From contig NC_088295.1 in the NCBI RefSeq assembly GCF_032854445.1, positions 78,830,028 to 78,894,027 on the forward strand: a DNA stretch of 64,000 bases, in the 5' to 3' direction. The position numbers and the translations under genes were made by a program. Position 1 is the stretch's first letter. Every line of letters begins with the position of its first letter. Under the pieces are notes generated by a model. It was not told the DNA's origin and did not search any database. It saw nothing but the letters and a program-made list of their open reading frames with translations. This stretch comes from Liolophura sinensis. Its lineage: Eukaryota; Mollusca; Polyplacophora; Chitonida; Chitonidae. Shown here piece after piece: positions 13,006-25,200 of the stretch.

Positions 13006-13334
13006 CTTTTACTTAAAGAGGCCATGTTGAAGTTATTCAATTTCCCACATCATACACATATAATATTTCATGTGGTGTAGGTACATTTTATTTGGGTCAA
13101 CAAAGCTTAGAGGATCGTGGGCAAAAGTATGCCCATGGTAAGTTCTTCTATACACAATAAATGCCATAAAAAATGATTTTTGGCGCAGAAACTTTTTTCC
13201 AGAACGGTATTATCCTATCTACGGAATACACCTTATAAAACTTTCTAATATCATTACAACTATCAGAATTCAGCAAAATAAGCAACTTGATATTCATGAG
13301 TGAACTTCCAGGCCATTAGAAGTTATCAACTTAT

Positions 13335-13590
13335 ACGTTGTTAAACGCCAAAGTGGTGGTTGTTGGTTTTATGGATAGAGGAAAGTGGAGAGCCCTGGGT
13401 AAACCACTGAGTTTTGGTAAGTTACTACGAGAAGTCCCAAACAGACCCACCACTGCAGATGTCTATTTATTACCACCAAACTTCCACTATCAATGAAAGG
13501 GAGAAATCGACAATTCTCAGTCCAAGGTCAGGATTGAACCTGCATCTCTTCTGCCAGCTGTCTGGAGTGACCATATAGCTCACACAATCT
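13335..13590. repeat. Possible tRNA-derived SINE, third type or diverged copy
   Basis: The + strand shows a TTGTTAAACGCC tail-like motif near 13340. Near 13535 there is a block that reads GGTTCAATCC on the - strand, a Pol III B-box match. The rest does not match the two well-supported families in this window. Confidence 0.3.
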
Positions 13591-13659
13591 ACTTGTTTAA
13601 GCATATTTGCATGTGATACCTAATTAAAGTGATTAGCCATGAACTGTGCAGTAACTTAC

Positions 13660-13748
13660 CTCAGGTATCGTGCTGTTAAGATAAAAAAATTCTGTGCTTA
13701 ATATTTGGCTTTGATGTCAGTAGATTATATGCAAGTGCTTCCAATACC
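13660..13748 (-). other. Candidate non-coding 5' leader exon of SMUG1
   Basis: On the - strand the segment is bounded by GTTTTTTGCAG at its 5' side and a strong donor (CTGAG, then GTAAGTTAC) at its 3' side. Joined to the SMUG1 exon at 11641, it would put a TGA directly in frame ten codons before the ATG at 11611. That would make this ATG the true start. This is an inference from splice signals only. Confidence 0.3.
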
Positions 13749-16400
13749 CTGCAAAAAACAAAACCCATATAGTACACTTATTCATGAGGATAAGGTAACA
13801 ATATCTCAAGGGTAAGAATAACAGTTATTTTAACTTGACCTCTTGTTACATTTCTTCATTCAACTGATAAAAGCATGACACATTTTTACATTAATAATAA
13901 AAAGTGGTTGGGTTTATCACCAGTGAATCCTTTGACATTAGGATTCTTCCAAATTGTTACGGATCTAATGGGCTGCAGCGAGAACACAAATGTTTCAGCC
14001 AAATAAGATCAGTATGTTAAAGGTTGGCCAAATTAAGACAAATCATATGCATAAAGAAATTTCATTATTCAAAATTCCACATGTTCATAAAGATATATGT
14101 CTTGACTGACAAAGGTGGACAAAAAAACTGTCTTTATCTCTTTGTCTTTAAACTGTTTTTTTTTTGTCTTTATCAAACAACAATTAACATACTCAACTTT
14201 ATCCAAGCAGATAGTTCACTATTAAGAAATGAGCAACTTCAGCTGTACTAAATCAATCCCTTTCATTAACATAATAAGATAAACTGACTCAAGTACATGT
14301 GTGACTTTCTCTTATTTCCATGTAAATGTATTTCATGATTGTAACAGAGAGACATGTGAACATATCATAAATAATTGCCTATTCTAAGATGTGGACGTGG
14401 CATACTGAAAGGCGGTGAATTTTCTCAGAATTAACTACTTGTAATAACAATGTAATTAAGTCAACTGATGAGCAATCCAACTGGATCACAACTACCTTCT
14501 GGCATTGGAGTGAGTTAAATCGTTGCGCTTAATTTGGTGTGACCAGCATGAAATGCTTGGCCACCACCTGGATGAGAAACCCAATACATGTAGAGCTAAT
14601 GTGACAGTGCCAACAAAGACAGGATAAATAAGAAAAGAAAAAAAAAAAAATACAATCCTGAGATTACTGAACATATAAGACTCCACTGGCAAACACAATG
14701 AATTTAGGCCAGGTTGTGATGCATTCCTCAGTTTCTACTATCTCTGAGTAGTGGCTGATTTGCAAATTTAGTCTTTCAATTTTGTTGGGAGATTTTGCTC
14801 AAAATTCCTGGTGTTTGATGCTTCAGAAAAACTTCTGAAACCAGAAGTTTCTGGTTTTATTTCAGGCCATTGCTGATATTACAGAACAGACAAGAATATG
14901 ATGGCTAGCTGTTAGGATATTTTCATGTGCCGATAGCTTTTTGTAGCTCTAAGGTCTGGTCTGTATCTTGCTTTTGACTTTTTAAGACACCTATATTCCA
15001 CACAATGATAGCGAGAATGCTTATTTTCATTTTTTACTACTTCCACATGTCCTGAACTATAGTATTAAAACACTACATTAAGAAACTGGCTTTCAGCAAT
15101 ATACAGATTTTCTCAGGACAGCACTTTATTACATAAACACACTGTTTCCAGTACATAGCTCCAGATTCCATAAAACCACATCTGTCCTGACATAAGGCCA
15201 CATGAGGCACCGAACCAAGGAGAGCTGGATTTCTAAGTGGGATTTCACTTGCCAAGGCCTGTCGCCTACAATGAGTGCAACACCAATGAGCCTTCGCTCA
15301 ACACAAAACATTACAAAAGAATCAAATTGTTGATCCCTTAAAAATTAAAACATAACATTCTAAATACTGGAAGTGTTGGAATGACCTAAAAAAATAAAAG
15401 AAATAATGGCACTGATTTGAGATGGTGCAAAGCCAAGTAATTTAGACAGTACCCAGCAGACGAGGCGATGTAAGACAATTTTGGGATGGGAAAAAAACTA
15501 TAGATGATATTTTGAGAAACGGTATGCCTGATAATAACTGGAGGTTAATCTTGTATGATAGACAGAACATATTGCACAGAATATTTAAATTGTTAACATC
15601 GAGAAAGCATACCATAGTTTTGGTTTTGTACTCCAGTGAAGCTGAGATGTGTGACAACTTAAGTAATTTAGACAATACTTTCAAAAGCAGATGCCCGTCT
15701 GTCCAAAGTCACAAGTAACCTTATTTTATCTGCACTGAAGTCGATGCATACATCCTATTGACTACATAAATAGAAACATATTATTTGCTATACATGAAAA
15801 CCTTATTCTTATCAATATAGTTGATAAAACTTGATCACAAAATACTCACCGTTTTACCAAAAATTCTGATATAATCCACTTGAAATTGCTTGAGGAATGC
15901 TTTCTAAAGCAAAGGAGTTGTTCTTTCAGAAATATATATAAAAAATTACTACAAAAAAAACACAACTACTATACAACATGAGATTCAACTCCACACACAA
16001 ACAGCTGGGAATCTGTACAAGTCGATCTGAAAAACAAAAAAAAAAATTCATTTTCAGCAATTTTACCCTTTCCCTGCATGTATGTAAAATGTGAAAAAAA
16101 GGCACCAGCAAATAGTTATGAATGGCAATACCAGATCTATTTAAGAAGCTAAAAAGGACATAACTAAAGCAGAAACACATTAAATGGCAAAAACATACAT
16201 TCCATATTTAAATATTCAAATATAAAATGAGAAAAGAAAATAATAAAAAAGAAAAATCTGCAACAAAGATAATAAAATAGGGTGAGAGGGTAAAATGTAT
16301 GCTCAATAATCTATCCTTTTCGCATACACAGCACTTTTACACAAATGCAGACTTTGTTTTAATAATATTACATCAGTGTTGACGGTAAAATGTCTAAAAC
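13749..16400. other. Gene-free stretch upstream of SMUG1
   Basis: AT-rich sequence with homopolymer runs. A second possible - strand donor (GTGAGT) is near 15846. Short open frames at 14024, 15073 and 15442 carry no recognisable domain. Confidence 0.4.
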
Positions 16401-16559
16401 AGTGTAAAACAACGTTGTTTCACATAAAGAACAATGCCAGAGGCACGCCTGGCCTCCTTTAAAGCAAGGAGAATTGAGATGTGCAATGTTTGTTTAGTGG
16501 CAGTCGGGGATCAATTATCTCAACTTAGTTCGGTTTGGACCACAAACTACTCAAATACA

Positions 16560-17170
16560 AGATTTCTGTTTCAGAAGAGTGATCCTCGTCATGTTTTATG
16601 ATAAAGCGCTCGCCAGAGGCAGCGGAAGAAGCAGAAACCTAAGTAAAGCCGAGAATCCGATCGGACATGAAAATCCCCAGGCAGTCGTCCCGCTTGGGGC
16701 GTCCATTTTATTAATCCATTAATAATCTCAAAAGATCCCCAAACCCTACTCTTCACATTTCACAAGAGTTTTGCCGAAAATACCATAGTGTTATAACACT
16801 TAGCATGGGTCTACACGATATAAAGTCTAACACGTGTTCCGCGAAGGCCCATTCCCAAAGCAATAAGTGAAAGTTCACAGATTGACAAAGCCGGAGCTCG
16901 GGGAATTTTATTTCAGTCAGTGGCCGATGCGGGACACGGGGAGTGCGCGCGCTTCAACACAAACAGAAATAAAACAAAATTCAAGCCACCAAAATATTAC
17001 CACTGTTGACGTATTGACCTGGACAATCCTTTGAGACTACATTTATGCCGTCCATTCACCATCAGACCCGATTATGAGTGCATTTTTTTGCATCATGATT
17101 GGGCATTGTCGTCTGCCTTGCGCCCGCCATGTCTGTTTCATGTTTATGGTCACCTGCCACCATCTAGCGG
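16560..17170 (-). promoter_or_regulatory. CpG-richer promoter-like region, possible SMUG1 start
   Basis: CpG frequency rises clearly over the surrounding AT-rich DNA, with a GTGCGCGCGC run near 16941-16950. Read on the - strand, 17130-17128 is an ATG in good context (GACATGGCG) that opens a 22-codon ORF. It lies upstream of SMUG1 on the correct strand. No TATA box stands out. The link to SMUG1 is inferred from position. Confidence 0.35.
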
Positions 17171-17199
17171 GTGCAAAAGAAAGTAGGGGGAGGTAATCA

Positions 17200-20100
17200 A
17201 GAATTCCCACTTGACCACAGAGTTGCCCTCAGGGAATAAGCCTCTTGGGAATTTAATCTCCCTGGGTGGTGGATAAAAGCTATATTGTATAAATCTTTCA
17301 GCTCGTTTAGGAACGTGAAAGAGTCATCACTCTGTCCGTCCTCTCGAGTGGTCGAACAAAAGGTCTTAGGCAGTTACTTAGTTAGTAGGTTCATTAATTT
17401 TTTTCAACACATGCATGTTAGCATACAACGTGGGTGTTTTTCATACTGTACGAATGTGCAGCTATTGCTTCCCACAAAAATTAATTTAAATGATCTGCAA
17501 ACAATAAATGCAAAATACAGAAAATTTGTTAAAATCATAGCTCTATCATATGGGCACATATCTTACCGGATACCAATTAGAGACACTCAAGTAGCCTAAC
17601 CAAATTAAAAAGTCTCCAAGTTCATTTTCTCGTTACTATGGTTATGACGCCATAATTAATTTGGTCTAAGAGACAATTAAGGAAAACTATCATTAACGCG
17701 GAAGAGCCCCGTCCATACAGGTAAAGAAGGTCTACAATCTTCAAATGGGGTACTGGTATATACTAGTATACCGGGTCGTAACATGGACAAAATTGTTGGA
17801 AACTTGTCCTGTTGTACAGTTTTGCTAATGCTAGAAAAGGACTTGTTTCATGTTTAGAAGCAATTTTCACAGGATATTATACGTGGATGTATAACAGTTG
17901 AAAAAATTTCTTAGCTGAGCTGAACAATATATTAGTTCCAATACTGATCTTTATCCACCTTTTTCGTTGGTAGACTGCTATAGAACGTGTATATGTACTA
18001 GTACTTTAAAAGGGTTTGAATTCAAATATCTTACTTGGTATAGTGTATAGAGCGAAAATGCCGCGTGCGGAATTTTAATTGAGGAATGCTTCGACATTAG
18101 CATTAAAGCTAGTTCTCGGGGCACTTCAGGGGTGTTCACCGAGTTCCGAGCAAGATCAACGATGACATAATTTATATGTCTGAATAATTCCGACCGTTGA
18201 CGGAAAATATGCATAATATAAAGGAGTAACTAACTAACTAACTAAGTTAGGTATAAAAAATAACCTGATTGTTTTTTAACAAAAATTCCGGGGAACAATT
18301 TTCTTTATTTGGCATAGAAACTATCTTTGTTTTAGAGTTCCTTTTCACGTATCATGTAAAGCCTCATCAACACATGCAAACGGGCCTATACATGCATTGG
18401 TTATAGGATTCTTTGGTTTGTGTTTTTCTTATTTTTGTTTCAGACTTCAAGTACGACGGAAGTTCATCGAAAGGGACCAAAAATTATGGAAAAGCACATG
18501 ATCATAGGCAATATCATGGTCTCGAATATTCATGTATATCATTAAATTCAAAACGATGAAAAACATCTGGATGGAGCGTTTTGAATTGTATTAATCTGAC
18601 TGACAGATTATTCAGTCTTTGAATAAGATTAATCCAAGTCATCCTTTATAGAAATATTATCTTATAGATATCCAATAACGCAACTGAATCTTCGTTCCCT
18701 GCGAATGACACAAATGAGAAATGCTGAGTTATAATCCCTGTGTAACTATACACTAACCATGCTCCATCTACGGGTGAAGTTGTAAAGAGCAAATCTGGTT
18801 TTTTTTTGTAGAAGACAGTCGAACGAGGTTCAGGAAACCAGAGGCCGCAGTCTGTTGAAACAGCTGTTGAAACAGATAGGGTGTATGTTTGGAAGTTTTT
18901 TCCTTTCAATCTGAAACTGAATTTTTTTTTGCAGACATTTTAAATAGGGTTATATTTTTTACCACCCTTTAGGAGGGATGATGGGGTCATTTTCAGTAGA
19001 AGCTACATGAAATAATATTTGTGGTAAAATTATTGAAGATGAGGTTTTGGTCTTTTTAAAATGTTGATACTTTTAAAACGTTTATAAGAACAAGAGGCAA
19101 TATACCAATGTCACACTGTCGTTTCTGCCCTATAAGTCTTAATCCCCATGCTGTCGTCCTTTGTCTTGGTTCTGTGTTCTTCAAACGCACACAAACATCG
19201 CGAGTGTCGGTCCACCATGCATCCCACATATTTGTAATGTGGTTTATGCCATCCAGGACCAAGGTTTTTGTGCCAACAATAATGACAGGGTAGTCGCCTA
19301 GAACATTCACTGCGCCCTTCCATCATTAAAAACTGTTGACTGCTTCTCATGATTTCATCCTAATTTCATACTTCATTTACTTCATATAGTTCTTTGGTGG
19401 TATATGTTAAACATTCTTTTGGGAAATGGTCTTGCGATTATTAACTGGAACATTCATTTCGGTTGTCGGCGCATTGATTTTATTGAGCGACATATTCTCT
19501 TGTGACCAATTAGTATTTGCTCCAAGTAAAACCCCACGTTGATATACAATGATGTGTATATCGCTATGTTCATCATAAATAGTATAACACCCATGCTTGT
19601 ATACACAGGAACTGATCAATATTCACTCTTAGTTAATATTAGTTAAAATGAGACTGATTTTTTCTCCAGACATCTTTTTCGCAGAAACACGTCAAGGATC
19701 AGCCCGTATCTTTATCAACTAAATACAGGCATGCATGCAATTTATGGTCATGCAGTGGTTTGTCCAGTTTTACGCATACATGTGTTAATTTAACAAGCGC
19801 ACATTCGCCATAGCACGCTTATGACGCTATATGGACGTCCTGTTCCCAGTTAGTCATGGCATCCTTGGGAAATATATGATCAAAGTAATCCTAGAAGCGA
19901 TCAATACATCAAGTGATTAATCGATACTATATTCAGTGTTATATATTTAGTCCTGCTCACAGGAGGTGTCTCGCGATCTGAGTATGCCACTGTATATATA
20001 GAGGCGATGGTGACGAGCCACACTACTGCTGACGATGCAGTGGTTTCTTCCACACTGACATCAAACATATCAAATTTAACAGCTACTAATGGGAAAGACG

Positions 20101-21050
20101 TCTCATGCAGTTTGTGGTAATATGTGTTAATTCTGTATTACGTTCCATTACCGGACATTCGGAGAACATTCATTATCCCCGTTTATAGCACTATGAGAGC
20201 ACTTCACTGTGATCATTATAAAAATTTTGGTGACCAAGAAAAGACAACAAACTGATGTGGTTAAGTCACACTTAAAGTCCAAATGGGGAAGACAAGTCGC
20301 AAAACCCTTGGGAGAAAAAATTATCGATTGTTAAACTCGATAATTTTTGGGAAAAAAGTCCATTTTTTCAGCTGAACTTCATATATAACGTAACCATGTC
20401 TTTTTGGAGCCAATTAATAAGTGAGTTAATTCACAAGCTGTCGATCAATTGGTCATTAGACAGTACTGAACAAATAAACACGGAAACTTGGATATGGAGA
20501 CACCACACATTGTACTCCTCGGCTTGTAGTGCGCAAACGTGTGCACTATCATATTTATACAGACATCTCGAGAAACAAAACGAAAAACAAAACATGGATC
20601 TTTGCTTTTCTCCTTGGGTGTGTTATCTTTGCGAAGAGGTCTCTGCTCCCTCGTGGGAGGTCACTCTGATACAACCGGTGCTTCCTGATGATCATTTATG
20701 TGTTCATATGCAATCACATGCAACATTATAATTTCATACGTTGTTTAGAACCAAACAATGCGACACCTTAAGTTATTTAAAATTTCACATTTATTATTAG
20801 TAAGCCAGCTTTCTTGGCAAACACTTAATTCTTGGTCACTCGTTCTTGATGAAGACAAGAATGCACTTTCTTGGTAAGTTGGACTACACTTTCTTGGTGA
20901 CCCAAATTAGACTTCACAGCAACAGAGGTGTAATCCATGTTGCTCTGAAGTTTACTACATATATTCACCAATTTTAAGTGGGGACTGCTCGTTTACAGTA
21001 ATTTACTATTGTGTCAGGTACAACACCAATGCTGCAGTTAAAAGTTCAAG
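17200..21050. other. Intergenic stretch between SMUG1 and HAT1
   Basis: No gene supported. It holds a short (TAAC)n run at about 18222-18238 and a perfect 12-bp AT-rich inverted repeat at 20316-20348. Short open frames at 17285, 19056 and 20396 show no domain and no splice context that I can defend. Confidence 0.5.
20316..20348. repeat. Perfect 12-bp inverted repeat (hairpin)
   Basis: Arms AAAAATTATCGA (20316-20327) and TCGATAATTTTT (20337-20348) are exact reverse complements around a 9-nt loop. No mobile-element boundaries are obvious around it. Confidence 0.7.
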
Positions 21051-21327
21051 CGGAACCTCCGTGGCTCAGTTGGTTAGAGCGCTAGAGCAGGGCAATAGCC
21101 CAGAAGCCTCTCACAGATGCAGTTCACTTTGAGTTCAAGTCCAGCTCTTGCTGGCTTCCTCTTTGGTACCTCTCTGGTAGTAAGTGGGGAAGGTCTGGCA
21201 GCAACCTGCAGATGGGTTTCCCCCGGGCTCTGCCCGATTTCCTCCTACCACAATGCTGGCCGCCGTCATAAAAGTGAAATATTCTTGAGTACAGCGTAAA
21301 ACACCAACGAAATAAATAAAAAGTTCA
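21040..21327 (+). repeat. SINE family A, complete copy with target-site duplication
   Basis: tRNA-like head with A-box-like TGGCTCAGTTGG (about 21062) and B-box-like GAGTTCAAGTCC (21131-21142). A middle region with CAGCAACCTGCAGATGG and CACAATGCTGGCCG leads to the tail GCGTAAAACACCAACGAAAT plus (AAAT)n. AAAAGTTCA occurs at 21040-21048 and again at 21319-21327 as a 9-bp target duplication. This is a retroposed SINE, not a tRNA gene. Confidence 0.9.
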
Positions 21328-21329
21328 CC

Positions 21330-22256
21330 CCCAGCTTATATCCGTTAGAATCACATAAGAGCCAATAACAAGACGGTGCACAGTAATTAAACATACTTTA
21401 GTGTGTTGCGTTAAGAGGCATTTATAAATGGCAAGTAACACTGCCCAATTTTGCCAAAGAAAATATATCCTCTATTTCTTGTTTGCCCGGAGGAAATCAC
21501 TGTGCCGTGACATAAAGCGACCTTTCCTGCCTAAATCAGCATTTGAGCCAACGGATGGGCTGCCTATGTAACTTAGAAAACTACCATTATTCTTCAACAT
21601 TTTCTGCAACAAATACTTTGAAATACTCTGTATAAAGGGGCGTAGAGAAATAATTTACACAGTTTCACGAAGCCTGCTTCTTAAGTGATACAAACAAATC
21701 ATTTTCATAAGAATTGCATGCATAAATTCCGGTGAAAAAAAGTGCTTTAGAGGTCAAAAAGGTTGACGATTTTGTGTACAATTTCTTGAGTCCTGTGACA
21801 ACTCCAACAATGTACAGCAATAGGCCAACATTTACATATATACTCAATAATTAATTTGAGTTTTATTTGAGCATTTTTCATCTACATCGCTCTTTGTTGT
21901 GAAGCTCATTATTAGAAATAACTAATTATTTGCCGAAATTTTGAAACACTGTTTATTTTATAATAAATATGCATGTACATTTCAACTGTAGCACAATTAC
22001 ATGTACATTGTCAATGCTGAAACAGAAGCACTGACTGATCAGCACTTTCTCATATCATAGAAAACATGAAGTCAGTCTGTAGTTATGAAGATGGCGCAAA
22101 TATCTGGAAAATCACTGACATGGTCATTTATCATAGTTCAGTCTCTACACAGATGGAGAATCCCTGACATGGTGGTTCATGCACTTTCAGCTGAATCTCT
22201 ACAATAGTAACACAAGATTTCGAGTCTGATCCACTAGAGCATCCATCCCTGCCCCT
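21330..22256. other. HAT1 3' flank and 3' UTR
   Basis: Includes the HAT1 3' UTR on the - strand and a candidate poly(A) signal at 21957-21952. No gene is otherwise seen. Confidence 0.5.
21952..21957 (-). terminator. Candidate HAT1 poly(A) signal
   Basis: TTTATT on + reads AATAAA on -, about 300 nt past the HAT1 stop codon. Confidence 0.4.
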
Positions 22257-25200
22257 CTATATGCTTGTGGCTGCTATTCTCTCCAGCACATGCCTGTACA
22301 TGTCTATATGATCATTAAAGGTGTTTTCAAGGTAACCCAGTCTTTGTTCCCTTGTTAGGCTATTTACTGTGGCTGTGAGCTCGTCTGGCTGTAGAGCATT
22401 GTTTAACTTCTGAAAATCTCGGCCATTTTTCTGGAAACAAACAGAATAGATCTGATAAAAATTTGAATTCAATAACAGCATCAAAATCATAATAATGGTT
22501 TGCTGATTCTTGCGACAAGGAACTCAGGTGTAGAAGTAAATTTGCCATTGTAAATCCAGAGATCAACCATGTCAAGCATATTTTTACATAAAATCATTAA
22601 ATTTGGCTGGCTACTATTATTAAATAGTGCCCCATATGAAGTATTTACCCCCCCCCCCCCAAAAAAAAAACCCACAGCTAAATTTCCAATTATTTCCACC
22701 AAAAAGTCGTAAATCACAGTTAATTAGGAAAAGCACATGTAACAACTCATACCAGGGTTCACCTAAAGCAATATGCATATGTTGAACAATCCACACCATG
22801 ATTTCATAATACACAAACCTGAAATGGAGCATTCAGCCTCTTTTTAACATCAAGTCTGTATTTTTTGTATTCTTCCTTATTACTTGTATCTGTTGCTTTG
22901 AGTCGCAAGATTTCATACACCCGTCTGGCTTGTCTCTACAAAATAATTCCAGACAAAATCTTATTTTATTTGTATGTATGTATGCTTGGGGGTTTAACAT
23001 CGTACTTAACAATTTTTCAGTCATGTGACGATGAGGAGTCATTACATACGTGCTAGTACATATATTGTGTCTTCTTGTGGCAGGTTGAGTCCATGCTGCC
23101 GCCACTGAAGTATCACGCCGAGGATACCAGATATGACACCTCACCCAGTCACATTCCTTGCACTAGCCTCTGAGTGTTCAGAGCTAAGCCAGGCAGCAGT
23201 AAGTAGCATTTTTAAAGTCTTTGGTATGACAACACTCGGATTTGATCCTGTGGCCTCCCAACTTTGAGGAGGCTGCTCTAACCACAATCACAAGTAAATA
23301 CCACTGAAGTCTGTCTTACACTTACACGACAATGTGATATTAACACTGAAAATGCTTGAATCAATACTTTGACACATTTATCAGGTTACCATTACTTTTC
23401 AGATGACGCAGGTATAATAGTGGATATAAAAGCAACAGCTTACAAATGCATCCAAAACAAAACACAGATCTTTAGCTTATTTTTCTAATTTATGGGTCGC
23501 CTGCTCCGCTCATTTTAGCCAATATAAATGTATTTGCAACAGGAATATAGAGCTTCTGATTTCTCACATGGTTAGACCATCTATATGTAATGAACAACAT
23601 ACTCATGTCTTTACTTTTCCAAAAGGCAGGTAAAGAAATGTAATATTCTACTTTCAACATTAATGTCCCAAAAATTACAATTGCGGTACTTAAAAACCAT
23701 ACCAGCAAAATAACAACCCCTGACAGCAGTTTCTAACATTGCCCCATTGGAATACCTTTGTTAATTTTAATTTTTCTTGAGCTTCTTTTGCCATGCCATC
23801 ACAGAATCCTCTCTGCACTGACTCTTTTTGAAAACTTTGTAATTTCAAACAATTTTTCACATCCACAAAATCCCTGAGCCTCTGGAAGTTTTCTGAGGGA
23901 TCTTCCACTGAAAAAATAGACAGAGCAATTGATTAAAGCCAACATGGAGGGGGCATTTTGCATTAGATTGTAATATTATGTGTTGTCTTAACGCCAACCA
24001 AACTTGAAACAACTAGTCATTTTACAAAAAATGAATAAGAAAAACCAAAATTCCTAGTTATCTTAATGAAGTAGAGGGCAGTTCTTTTCCAGCATAAATA
24101 TTTGACTATTTGAACAAGATAAACACACTGGCTGGTGTTTTAGATATATCCATGATTTCTCTCAAAGTCTTCACTAGCCATAGTAAAGGGGTTACCTTTC
24201 ATTGTGCAATGGTAACTTTGCTCCAAGCTAATAAAGGTAGGAATAAAGAACAGGCTACACAGTTTAGGCAGGAAGGGTTCACCAGTGACCCCAGAATATA
24301 CTGGAAACTCACAAGTGCTCATAGCAGAGTTGGCAGAATCTGGAGTGAAGTTCAACCTTTTAGACACAGTTAGTTACCTGTGATGTCCAACACTTCTTTC
24401 CTCTGGTAGCACTCATTGTAGAAAGTCTGTATTAGCTCAGCCCCATGACTTTGTCGTTGGAACGGAGGGAGGATCAGCACCTGACTGTTGTAATGAAAGG
24501 AGGACATTACAAGCTGTTATCAAGTATCATCAGGTTTTCTTACAGTGGACAATTGTCCACATGAGACAACACTCATGTCTTATATTGTTCGCTTTCACTG
24601 TTGGAATACATTTATCTTCTCATATTCGTCTGACTTGGAGTAGTGTAATATTTGTTGGGCTAGAAGGTTGGTGTGAATGATAGGAAGCCTAACAATCCCA
24701 CTAAATCTGACCATTAACCAAACATTCGCTTCGTGTCAACATTTTCATTCTTTTCTTCTAGATCTAATTCATTTTGTAAAGTATTAAAATTCGTTTAGTA
24801 AATCCTACTTCACTGATAGCATCGCAAAGAACGGATTTCCTCAAAATAAGACCCATTTATGGAAGGCAGTACTTCACTAAAATCATTTTGAAAACACGGT
24901 AACAGGCAGATGGCTTAATTGATGGCAGTTAGCTATTTGTATTGGATCAAGGAAATACTGTTCCCATTGTGTAAGGTTTTCTGGTTAACAATTTTCAAAT
25001 TTGGAGTGCTGACTGCACTATAAAGGTGGTGTTCCTAAGCTAAAGACAGCAGCCTTGTGACCTAGTTGGCCATCAGCTTTCCAGTTCTTATTCTGACATT
25101 ACTCGTGTAACCTTTTCATCAGTGAACAATTGACTATGTTAGCCTTGCAAAAAGTCAACATTTATGCTGAAAATTTAACTCTTTTCCTGAAAAGTTGTGA

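Larger units (their letters stand above)
11642..13659. other. Upstream/leader intron region of SMUG1
   Basis: No coding exon recognised. A degenerate tandem array of about 25-bp units built on CAAAATTGAGAGAATAC lies at about 12895-13005. A SINE-like block with a B-box-like GGTTCAATCC read on the - strand lies at about 13335-13590. Confidence 0.5.

Noticed and set aside
17735-17780. Palindrome-like GGTATATACTAGTATACC
   Set aside because: Only six-base arms are exact. Such matches are expected in AT-rich DNA of this length.
20396-20731. 111-codon open frame on the + strand
   Set aside because: No domain or splice evidence; the Trp/Cys-rich composition is not matched to anything I recognise.
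21056-21142. tRNA gene suggested by A- and B-box motifs
   Set aside because: The motifs belong to a SINE head: family-A body, A-rich tail and a 9-bp target duplication follow. The same holds for 27165-27260 and for the family-B heads.
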